Shown here: positions 4,910 through 11,202 of the stretch, piece by piece
Numbering within the stretch: the stretch's first letter is position 1
Layout: each line of letters begins with the position of its first letter
Assembly (NCBI GenBank): GCA_035649235.1
Contig: DASRJX010000120.1
Span: 1-13,980, forward strand
Origin: DASRJX01 sp035649235
GTDB lineage: Bacteria; Acidobacteriota; Polarisedimenticolia; Gp22-AA2
Length of the DNA stretch: 13,980 nt
Reading direction: 5' to 3'
The notes under the pieces: generated by a model
Seen by the model: the letters and a program-made list of their open reading frames with translations, nothing else
The model's database searches: none
Told to the model about the DNA's origin: nothing
Program-made: the position numbers and the translations under genes

Positions 4910-6439
4910 CGAGAGGAAGGACGCCAGGCGCTCCAGCCGGCGGAGCGCCCGGTCGCGGCCAATCAACGCCAGCACGGCGAACACGCCGGGGCTGACCGCG
5001 GTCCCGACCAGCGCCACGCGGAGGGGGTGGATGTGCTGGGCGGCGGTCTCGCCGCGGTGCTCGGCGAGGGCGCGCAGGGCCGCCTCGGCGCCCGCCTCGT
5101 CGAACGGTTCGACGCGCTCCAGCGCCTCGCGCAGGGCGCGCAGGCGCTCCACGGCGGCCGCGGCTCCTCCCTTCGCCGGTGCGAGCAGGTGCTTCGCGAC
5201 CGCGTCCTCCTGATAGTCGAACTCGTCGGTGAGGAACGGCCGCGCGTCCCGGACGAAATCGGGCATCCTCTTGGATCGCGCCTTGAGCGTCTCCAGGACC
5301 TGCAGGAACCAGGCGCGCCGCGCTCCGCCCGCCTCCAGATCGGCGCTCGCGAGTCCGGCGGCCTGCAGATCGGGGCGGATCATCTCCGCGATCGCCTCCT
5401 TCGCGAGGTCGTTGATGTACTGGCTGTTGAGCCACTCGAGCTTCTGCTCGTCGAACACCGCGCCCTTGCGGTTGATCGCCTGCAGGGAGAACGCGTCGAC
5501 CATCTCGTCGCGGCTCATCTTCTCGCGCCCGTCCCCGGGGGACCAGCCGAGCAGGGCGAGGAAGTTGAACATCGCCTCCGGCACGTACCCCCGATCGCGG
5601 TATTCGGTGACCGACACCGCGCCGTGCCTCTTGCTCAGTCGCTTCTTGTCGGGCCCGAGGATGAGCGGCAGGTGCGCGAAGGCCGGCGGCTCGTGCCCCA
5701 GCGCCCGGTAGATCAGGATCTGCTTCGGCGTGTTGCTGATGTGGTCGTCGCCGCGGATGACGTGCGTGACGCGCATCGTGACGTCGTCGGCCACGCAGGA
5801 GAGGTTGTAGGTCGGCGACCCGTCCGAGCGCAGCAGGACCAGGTCCTCGATGACACCGTTGTCGAACGAGGTCGGGCCGTGCACCTGGTCGTCCCAGGAG
5901 GTCATGCCCTCCGGGACCTTGAAGCGCAGCGCGCAGGGCCCACCCGCCTCCCGCCGGCGCCGCCGCTCGCCGGCGTCGAGCCTCAGGCAGGTCCGGTCGT
6001 ACTTCCAGACGCCGCCTTTCGCTTCGACCGCCCGCCGCCGCGCGTCCACCTCCTCGGTCGTGCAGAAGCAGGGGTACGCCTTCTCCTCCCGCTCCAGGCG
6101 CAGCGCCAGCGCCCGGTGCTCCTCCACACCGTGCGACTGGAACTCCGGGCCCTCGTCCCAGTCGAGACCGAGCCAGGTCAGCCCCTCCAGGATCGTCCGC
6201 ACGCTCGCTTCGGTGGAGCGCTCCCGATCGGTGTCTTCGATGCGCAGGATGAAACGCCCCCCGTGGCGCCTCGCGAACAGCCAGTTGAACAGGGCCGTCC
6301 GCCCTCCGCCGACGTGCAGGAACCCGGTCGGACTGGGCGCGAAGCGGACCCGGGGCGCCCCCCCCGCCTCCCCCGGGGCGCGCGGCGCGCCCGTTCCGCC
6401 CGGCGCAGCCGCGGCGCCACCTCCGACATCCATGCTCAT
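4898..6439 (-). CDS. gltX: Glutamyl-tRNA synthetase
   Basis: A 513-residue class I aminoacyl-tRNA synthetase that attaches glutamate to tRNA-Glu (and in many bacteria also to tRNA-Gln, before transamidation). RFAPSPTGFLHVGG (32-45) contains the HIGH-type ATP motif (HVGG), followed by RTALFNWLFAR. C124-x-C126 with Y147-x3-C151 matches the zinc-site pattern of E. coli-type GluRS. RGDDHISNTPKQ (229-240) and KRLSKRHG (266-273) are the class signature and KMSKS equivalent. The C-terminal helical domain binds the anticodon. ATG 6439 is chosen; 6433 is an alternative and 6460 would lie inside the promoter. No Shine-Dalgarno is visible, and residues 1-30 are a Gly/Ala/Pro-rich extension with no family counterpart. 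It is followed by tRNA-Gln and tRNA-Glu. Whether it discriminates between the two tRNAs cannot be read here. Confidence 0.95.
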   Translation of the reverse strand: MSMDVGGGAAAAPGGTGAPRAPGEAGGAPRVRFAPSPTGFLHVGGGRTALFNWLFARRHGGRFILRIEDTDRERSTEASVRTILEGLTWLGLDWDEGPEFQSHGVEEHRALALRLEREEKAYPCFCTTEEVDARRRAVEAKGGVWKYDRTCLRLDAGERRRRREAGGPCALRFKVPEGMTSWDDQVHGPTSFDNGVIEDLVLLRSDGSPTYNLSCVADDVTMRVTHVIRGDDHISNTPKQILIYRALGHEPPAFAHLPLILGPDKKRLSKRHGAVSVTEYRDRGYVPEAMFNFLALLGWSPGDGREKMSRDEMVDAFSLQAINRKGAVFDEQKLEWLNSQYINDLAKEAIAEMIRPDLQAAGLASADLEAGGARRAWFLQVLETLKARSKRMPDFVRDARPFLTDEFDYQEDAVAKHLLAPAKGGAAAAVERLRALREALERVEPFDEAGAEAALRALAEHRGETAAQHIHPLRVALVGTAVSPGVFAVLALIGRDRALRRLERLASFLSSRG

Positions 6440-6448
6440 GGAAGGCCG

Positions 6449-6478
6449 ATTAAAGCCCAACTACGCGCCGAGGCACAA
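6449..6478 (-). promoter_or_regulatory. Promoter of gltX, possibly leaderless transcript
   Basis: On the minus strand TTTAAT (6454-6449) fits a -10 box, with TTGTGC (6478-6473) as a weak -35 at an 18-bp spacing. Transcription would start at about 6441-6443, only 2-4 bases before ATG 6439, which would explain the missing Shine-Dalgarno. The -35 lies inside the left arm of the inverted repeat at 6473-6504. Confidence 0.5.
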
Positions 6479-6504
6479 CCCTCATGGTGGTGCGCAGGTT
6501 GTGC
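6473..6504. promoter_or_regulatory. Inverted repeat between divergent gltX and FG-GAP promoters
   Basis: GCACAACC (6473-6480) and GGTTGTGC (6497-6504) are perfect 8-bp arms around a 16-bp centre; arm centres are 24 bp apart. The left arm covers the gltX -35 and the right arm abuts the -35 of the gene at 6564. This is a good position for an operator acting on both promoters; the regulator is unknown. Confidence 0.45.
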
Positions 6505-6533
6505 TTGCCTCCCGAGTCAAGAGGCCGTATATC
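6505..6533 (+). promoter_or_regulatory. Promoter of the FG-GAP gene
   Basis: TTGCCT (6505-6510, four of six) and TATATC (6528-6533, four of six) with a 17-bp spacer; predicted start near 6540, about 24 bases before ATG 6564. The -35 begins right after the right arm of the inverted repeat. Confidence 0.4.
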
Positions 6534-6563
6534 TGGGCCGCTTCTGCTCATCGGGACGTGAGG

Positions 6564-8159
6564 ATGAAGCACCCTTCGCCGCAACGCGCCTACGGGCGCC
6601 CCGTCCCAGGCTCCATTCCGCGCCTGGCGGGGCTTGCCCTGCTCGCCTTGGCGTCGATCCTGCTGCCTGACCCTACGCCGCGGGACCCGGTCGCGGCGCC
6701 GCCGCTCAAGACCCTGCCGTCCTACGCCCCCGGATTCCCCCTGCTGTTTCCGCGGCCGGTCGACATCCGTCCGCGCGAGGGGTCGGTCGTCGCGGCCGAC
6801 CTGGATCGGGACGGTCGCCCGGAGCTCATCGCCTCGGTCCCCTCGGGGGTGCTCGTGGTCCTCGGCGAAGGTGGTGTGATGCGCCCCGGCTGGCCGCGTC
6901 GATTCCAGGAATGGCCCCAGCCGACCTACGCCGTCGGCGCCCCGGGAGTGGGGGATCTCGACGGCGACGGCGTGGACGAGGTCGTCATCTGCGTGGTCTC
7001 GGGACCATCGCCGGGCCGCACGGTCCTGCTCTTCGCCATCCGCGCCGACGGCTCCGACCTGCCGGGGTGGCCGATCGTCGTCCCGGCGACTGGCGCCCAG
7101 GCCGCCTATTCCCCCGCCGCCACCCTGGTCGTCGATCTCGACGGCGACGGCCGGGCGGAGGTGGTGCGCGCGCTCGGCCTGGGGGAGGTCTGGGCCTTCG
7201 ACGGCGGGGGCTTGCTGCTCCCGGACTGGCCGTTCCGGTCCGCGCCCGATGCATGGGGCCGCCGCCTGTCGATCAACGCCTCGCCGTCGGCCGCCGATCT
7301 CGATGGCGACGGCCGGCCCGAGGTGCTGGTCGTGGAATCCGGCCTCGCGCCGCGGCTGATGGCGATCGACTTCATGGGCCACATGCTGCCGCACTTCCCG
7401 GTCCAGCTGGGCGAGATCGTGGAGCGGCAGTCCCCTTCCGCCGGGGATCTGGACGGCGACGGGCGCGCCGAGGTGGTGCAGGCCACGCTCCCCGCCGACG
7501 ACGACCTGTTCCAGCCGCTGCGCGCGCCCGGCGCGGAGTCGGCGGACATCGGGCCGAGCGTCCCGGCGGCGCTGCACTCGCTCCGGGCCGACGGCACGGA
7601 GGTGTCCGGATGGCCCTTCCCGCTCGGCGCCGCAGCCTCCTGGGGCGCCTCGCTCGCCGATCTCGACGGCGACGGCCGGCCCGAGGTCCTGCAGGGGGAC
7701 GGGAACGCGCTCTACGCCCTCGACGCCGGTGGTGCGCTCCTGCAGGGATTTCCGATCATGGTGCACCGCAGCTTCGCGCGCTCGCAGTCGGAGCAGGCGT
7801 CGCAGTGGGCGGTCGCCGACCTCGACCTCGACGGCCAGCCCGAGTTCGTGCAGGCGCGCAGCAACCTCCTCGACGGCTGGACGCAGTTGCGGCTCCTGGC
7901 GCTGCGGCTCGGGGGCCAGCCGGCGCACGGCTTCCCGTTCACGCTCGACGGCCTGCAGGCGGCGTCGCAGCCGATCGCCGTCGACCTGACCGGCGACCGG
8001 CGTCCGGAAGTGGCGATCCTCGCGACGGAAGGGACCAATGGCGGCTGGCGCCTTTTGGCCTGGGACGTCTCCAGGGACCGCCGCGTGGCCGGCACCGCCC
8101 CGAGCACCGGCGACTGGCGGCTCCCGCCATTGACCGTCGTCGGCACGGTGCCGCCCTAG
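6564..8159 (+). CDS. Secreted FG-GAP/VCBS repeat protein (integrin-like beta-propeller)
   Basis: A 531-residue exported protein. Residues 20-34 form a hydrophobic signal or anchor segment after a basic N-terminus. The rest consists of eight calcium-binding loops of the form DxDxDGxxE at residues ~79, 131, 191, 245, 295, 366, 419 and 474 (for example ADLDGDGRPEV); the last, DLTGDRRPEV, is degenerate. Between them runs a second motif, G/D/H-W/F-P (PGWP, PGWP, PDWP, PHFP, SGWP, QGFP, HGFP), seven copies. Together they predict a closed propeller like the integrin alpha head. Catalytic residues are not visible; cell-surface binding is the usual inference. ATG 6564 is favoured over the long upstream frame, which lies over gltX; GTG 6558 is possible. 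GAGG touches the ATG, so the ribosome-binding site is poor. The gene ends 18 bp from the converging gene at 8178. Confidence 0.85.
   Translation: MKHPSPQRAYGRPVPGSIPRLAGLALLALASILLPDPTPRDPVAAPPLKTLPSYAPGFPLLFPRPVDIRPREGSVVAADLDRDGRPELIASVPSGVLVVLGEGGVMRPGWPRRFQEWPQPTYAVGAPGVGDLDGDGVDEVVICVVSGPSPGRTVLLFAIRADGSDLPGWPIVVPATGAQAAYSPAATLVVDLDGDGRAEVVRALGLGEVWAFDGGGLLLPDWPFRSAPDAWGRRLSINASPSAADLDGDGRPEVLVVESGLAPRLMAIDFMGHMLPHFPVQLGEIVERQSPSAGDLDGDGRAEVVQATLPADDDLFQPLRAPGAESADIGPSVPAALHSLRADGTEVSGWPFPLGAAASWGASLADLDGDGRPEVLQGDGNALYALDAGGALLQGFPIMVHRSFARSQSEQASQWAVADLDLDGQPEFVQARSNLLDGWTQLRLLALRLGGQPAHGFPFTLDGLQAASQPIAVDLTGDRRPEVAILATEGTNGGWRLLAWDVSRDRRVAGTAPSTGDWRLPPLTVVGTVPP
6798..8012 (+). repeat. 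Eight intragenic FG-GAP (DLDGDG) repeats
   Basis: The DNA encoding the calcium loops is itself repetitive: GATCTCGACGGCGACGG or a near variant recurs (for example at 6954, 7135, 7297, 7447 and 7660). The copies near 7297 and 7660 stay nearly identical for about 30 bp, into the GGCCCGAGGT stretch. Unit spacing is irregular, 50-71 residues, mostly from loop insertions. Recent duplication or codon-level homogenisation may explain the similarity. Confidence 0.75.
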
Positions 8160-8177
8160 CCCCGACCGGGTGCGACG

Positions 8178-9308
8178 CTAGTGTCCGGGCGCGGCGGGCT
8201 CCGGCTGGGCGCCGGCTCCCGTGCCCGGCTCCTCCTCAGGCTCGCTGAACAGCCGCGTCACGAGCTGCGTGCCGGAGATGTTGACGGCCAGATCGATGTG
8301 CGACTTGGCGGTGCCGGGGTCGACGTCTTCCGCCTGATCCGGCAGCCGGCGCAGCGGCGCTTCCAGATCGATGGTCATCCGGCTCTCCATCTGCGCTCGG
8401 ATGAAGAGTCCGTCGGTCAGATCGAAGGTCGCCTCGCCCGTCCCGCCGCCGCCGATGGTGCAGGTGGTCCTCGGCTCCGTCGGAGGCGTCGCGGGATCGC
8501 CCTGATAGGTCACCGCGAGCTGGAAGACCGCTTCGTTGGCGTGCACCTCTCGGAGCGTGAGGGTGCGCGACATGACGACGCCGATGCCGTCGAGGCCCTT
8601 GATCGAAAGACGCTGCGGCAGAGGGAACGCGATTGTCTCGGTGTAGGAATCACCCGGCTTCATGTCGCGGCGCTTCCCCAGCCGCGGGGAGAGCCGGTCG
8701 AGGAGGCCGAAGCTGAGCTGGTCGATCTCGTCCGGATGGACCGGCTGGCCGATCAGGGCGATGTCGCGGAGGTTGCACTCCCGATCCAAGGCGCCCTCCC
8801 ATCGCAGATCGGACACATTCTGCGAGAGGGGGCCGGCGGGCGTCTTGATCTGCCCCTGTTCCATGATGTCGACCTGGAAGCGCGACACCTGGCGGTGGAA
8901 CGGCAGATTGCCGTCCTGCGCCGGCTCGCGCGTGGTCGTCAGGAGTTGGATCAACTCAGTTCGCTGCCCCCCTTTCATCCGGCTGGTCCAGAAGGCGAAG
9001 CTGTCGTGGTAGGCCGGCGGGGCCTCGAACGAGACGTCGTTGACGCTCGTCGTGACGCGACCGTCGAGGTTGTAGATCGATCGGTCCCAGCATTTCGGGA
9101 TCAGGGCGACCGGCGCCACCGCCGGGGCGGGTGGCTGTTTCGATCCCGGGGCGGGCTTGGCCGGCTTCGGTGCCTGGGCCGGCTTCGATCCCGGAGCCGG
9201 CTTGGGCTTGGCCTCGGACGCTCCGGCCGCGGACGCCGGAGAGAGGATCGCCCAGGCTGCGAGGAGGGCGGCGCCGGCGAAGGCCGGCCAGGACAATAGG
9301 CGCGTCAC
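8178..9308 (-). CDS. Secreted protein of unknown function with Pro/Lys-rich linker
   Basis: A 376-residue exported protein that I do not recognise. The GTG start (9306-9308) is preceded by GAGGGAG two bases upstream, which overlaps the TGA of the HEAT-repeat gene. Residues 1-28 form a signal peptide (cleavage near ASA-A). Residues 33-68 are a low-complexity Lys/Pro/Ala linker with KPAPGSK twice, resembling periplasmic spacers that reach from a membrane or cell wall. The globular part (70-355) has three cysteines (Cys73, one in DRECNLR, one in TTCTIGG), a GGGGTG turn and many beta-type stretches; no catalytic signature is seen. The tail is acidic and proline-rich. The 7-bp gap to the HEAT gene indicates one operon and possibly a shared process. 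It could belong to a lipid-binding or envelope beta-sandwich family, but that is a guess. Confidence 0.65.
   Translation of the reverse strand: MTRLLSWPAFAGAALLAAWAILSPASAAGASEAKPKPAPGSKPAQAPKPAKPAPGSKQPPAPAVAPVALIPKCWDRSIYNLDGRVTTSVNDVSFEAPPAYHDSFAFWTSRMKGGQRTELIQLLTTTREPAQDGNLPFHRQVSRFQVDIMEQGQIKTPAGPLSQNVSDLRWEGALDRECNLRDIALIGQPVHPDEIDQLSFGLLDRLSPRLGKRRDMKPGDSYTETIAFPLPQRLSIKGLDGIGVVMSRTLTLREVHANEAVFQLAVTYQGDPATPPTEPRTTCTIGGGGTGEATFDLTDGLFIRAQMESRMTIDLEAPLRRLPDQAEDVDPGTAKSHIDLAVNISGTQLVTRLFSEPEEEPGTGAGAQPEPAAPGH
9139..9205 (-). repeat. 22-bp direct repeat encoding KPAPGSK twice
   Basis: The segments 9139-9160 and 9184-9205 differ at two positions (both begin TTCGATCCCGG on the plus strand). 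They are 45 bp apart, fifteen codons, so a unit duplication keeps the frame of the Pro/Lys-rich linker. Confidence 0.7.
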
Positions 9309-9315
9309 GGCTCCC

Positions 9316-11058
9316 TCACATCACGTACTTGCCGGAGCCGTCATCAGGACCAGGGTCGCCGCTGTCGGTCTCCTCGGGCTGCTGCTTCCAGTACTCGTCG
9401 ATGGCGCGCCGGATCGCGGCGTCCTCGGGGACGCGGATGTTGTGGATCCCCGCCAGCAGCAGCACCGCCTGCCCCACCTGCGCGGTGTCCTCCTTGAGGA
9501 GGCGGCGCAGCGGGTCGATCAGCTCCCGCGCCCCCAGGAGCGACATGGCGCGCGACGCATCGGCCGCCCCGGCGGCCTCGACGAAGGCGTCGAACTGGTC
9601 GAGCACCAGCCGCAGCGCCGCGGGCGTGCCGGCCTCGCACAGCGCCAGCAGGATGCTGTGCGCGGCGTCGCTCCCGACGTTGCCGGCCTCGAGACGCGCC
9701 CGCGCCGACTCGACGATGGCGTCCCCCTGGGCCGAGAGGGCGTGCTCCGCCGCCTCGTACAGGTAGGAGTTGTCCTCCTCGAGGAAATCGATGATCTCGT
9801 TGATCGCCCCGACCGAGCGCAGCTCGCCCAGCGTCTCGAGCGCCACCACCTGCGGGAAGAACGGCCCGCGCATCGCCAGGATGGCGAGGCAGCGCTCTTC
9901 GATGGCCCGCCGCGCCGCGGATCGCGCCGCGCTGCCCTGAGGCCCGGCCGCGGCCGCCGCGTCGAGGAGCGCTTTCGGCAGCGGGCCGATGTGGGCGCTC
10001 GTCTCGACTTCCAGGAGAGGCAGGAGCGCCGTGACGTCCTCTCCGGCGCGGCGCACCTCGAGCTCGTAGTTGCGGTAGCGCGCCATCTTGACGACCGCCG
10101 ACAGCAGGAAGCCGATGACCCACTCCCTGGGATGCGGGCCGAGCGCCTCGACCGCCTGCGCGACCTCCGGGTCCCCCCAGAAGCCGGCCACCTCCTCGAT
10201 GCGGCCGACGAGATCGTCCCCCGGCACCCGCGCCACGGCGCGCGCCAGCTGCCGCACCGCGGACGACAGGCGCTCCGCGATGGCCTCGTAGGCGCCCGCC
10301 TCCAGGGCCTCGGCGAGCCGATCGCGCGTCGCGGAGTCGAGGCCCTGGCGCAGGTCGCAGTCGTAGCTCGACTCCACCGCCTTCACGGTCTTGTGGAAGT
10401 CGATCCGACCGCTGAGGGTCGTCCTGAAGCACCAGCCGCAGTCGTCGATCTGGAGATGATCCATGAGGACGCGGAACGATTCGCCGGCGTTGTCGCCGCC
10501 TGAGCCCGCCCCGGCGCCCCGCCACTGGAGCGATCGGAGCCACGCCTGCAGGAGCGGCCGGTACTCGCCGGGGTCCGCATGCCGCAGCGCCGATCCCAGG
10601 ATCGAGGGCGATCCGACCCAATCCGCCCGCCGCCTGAGGATCGCCTGCAGCTCGGCGCGCGACGCGGGGTCGGCCTGTTCCGAGAGCGCCTCCAGAACGG
10701 AGGACCAGCACTCCTCGTCGAAATCGCGGCGCGCCGCCGAGGACCGGACCAGCTCGACCGCCCCCGGCGCGCGCAGGCGGACCAGCGCCTCGAGCGCGCG
10801 CGCCGCCGGCAGGCCGCGCAGCCGTGAAACCGCCCGGGTGAGATGCGGGATGTGCTCCGGTCCGCCGTGCCGCCCGAGGTATCCGGCGACGACCTCCGGC
10901 GTCAGCTCATGCTCGTCGAACAGGTAGGGAGCCAGCGCCTGGACCGACTCCTCGGGGAACTGGCGGCTGAGGCGTTCGGCGGCCCAGAAACGGACCTCCG
11001 GGTCCTCGTAACGCAGGAAACGCTCCAGGTCCTTCTGTGACCAGATGCCGTCGCTCAT
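9316..11058 (-). CDS. HEAT-repeat alpha-solenoid protein
   Basis: A 580-residue cytoplasmic-looking protein (no signal peptide) built of helical pairs. Residues 11-35 (LERFLRYEDPEVRFWAAERL) and later blocks (ALEALVRLRAPGAVEL, VVALETLGELRSVGAINEII, AAEHALSAQG) follow the HEAT/armadillo pattern: hydrophobic helix, Asp/Pro turn, Arg, second helix. HEAT solenoids are protein-protein scaffolds. The middle (~200-240) departs from the repeat pattern and holds a CGWC motif (207-210) plus Cys234, which could bind metal or be redox-active. The last ~20 residues are acidic and disordered. ATG 11058 lies about 20 bases after a predicted start behind a perfect TATAAT; the ribosome-binding site is weak. 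It is the first gene of an operon with the secreted protein at 8178. No enzymatic function can be assigned. Confidence 0.78.
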   Translation of the reverse strand: MSDGIWSQKDLERFLRYEDPEVRFWAAERLSRQFPEESVQALAPYLFDEHELTPEVVAGYLGRHGGPEHIPHLTRAVSRLRGLPAARALEALVRLRAPGAVELVRSSAARRDFDEECWSSVLEALSEQADPASRAELQAILRRRADWVGSPSILGSALRHADPGEYRPLLQAWLRSLQWRGAGAGSGGDNAGESFRVLMDHLQIDDCGWCFRTTLSGRIDFHKTVKAVESSYDCDLRQGLDSATRDRLAEALEAGAYEAIAERLSSAVRQLARAVARVPGDDLVGRIEEVAGFWGDPEVAQAVEALGPHPREWVIGFLLSAVVKMARYRNYELEVRRAGEDVTALLPLLEVETSAHIGPLPKALLDAAAAAGPQGSAARSAARRAIEERCLAILAMRGPFFPQVVALETLGELRSVGAINEIIDFLEEDNSYLYEAAEHALSAQGDAIVESARARLEAGNVGSDAAHSILLALCEAGTPAALRLVLDQFDAFVEAAGAADASRAMSLLGARELIDPLRRLLKEDTAQVGQAVLLLAGIHNIRVPEDAAIRRAIDEYWKQQPEETDSGDPGPDDGSGKYVM

Positions 11059-11084
11059 GGATTCCGCCCGCCCGCTCGCGGCCG

Positions 11085-11090
11085 ATTATA
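11085..11090 (-). promoter_or_regulatory. -10 box (TATAAT) of the HEAT-repeat operon
   Basis: A perfect TATAAT on the minus strand, in the only AT-rich patch of the gap; no good -35 lies 16-18 bp upstream. The 16 bases TGGGCTATAATCGGCC (11095-11080) match the gltX promoter at 6459-6444 with one difference, which suggests an extended -10 class of promoter. Confidence 0.6.
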
Positions 11091-11134
11091 GCCCATCGAT
11101 CGTCCGCCGACCGCCCGGGGCGGCGAACCCGGGC

Positions 11135-11163
11135 TTGCGGAGGGAAGATTTGTAGGCTACAAA
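11135..11163 (+). promoter_or_regulatory. Predicted arsM promoter
   Basis: TTGCGG (11135-11140) and TACAAA (11158-11163) with a 17-bp spacer; predicted start near 11170, about 33 bases before the ATG. The -10 hexamer is the right arm of the palindrome, so a protein bound there would block RNA polymerase. Confidence 0.45.
11149..11163. promoter_or_regulatory. Perfect 15-bp palindrome, candidate operator of arsM
   Basis: TTTGTAG-G-CTACAAA: two perfect 7-bp arms around one base, AT-rich in a very GC-rich region. It overlaps the predicted -10 of arsM and lies 40 bp from its ATG, a typical place for a small dimeric repressor site (ArsR-, BlaI- or MarR-sized). No regulator gene is in the window. 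Confidence 0.6.
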
Positions 11164-11202
11164 CTAAGGTCGCCGGGAACGACGCGCCTGGAGGACAGGA
11201 CC

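Noticed and set aside
4859..6670. 603-codon plus-strand open frame opposite gltX
   Set aside because: Antisense shadow of gltX in GC-rich DNA; composition is Arg/Pro/Gly-rich and no motif is visible.
6450..7928. 492-codon minus-strand open frame opposite the FG-GAP gene
   Set aside because: Its repeats are the reverse image of the DLDGDG repeats; no ribosome site or domain supports it.
9157..10503. 448-codon plus-strand frame opposite the HEAT and secreted-protein genes
   Set aside because: It crosses two real genes and reads as low-complexity Arg/Leu/Asp sequence.
11111..11123. CCGCC-CGG-GGCGG hairpin between the HEAT and arsM genes
   Set aside because: Five-bp GC arms are expected by chance at this base composition, and it has no clear relation to either promoter.
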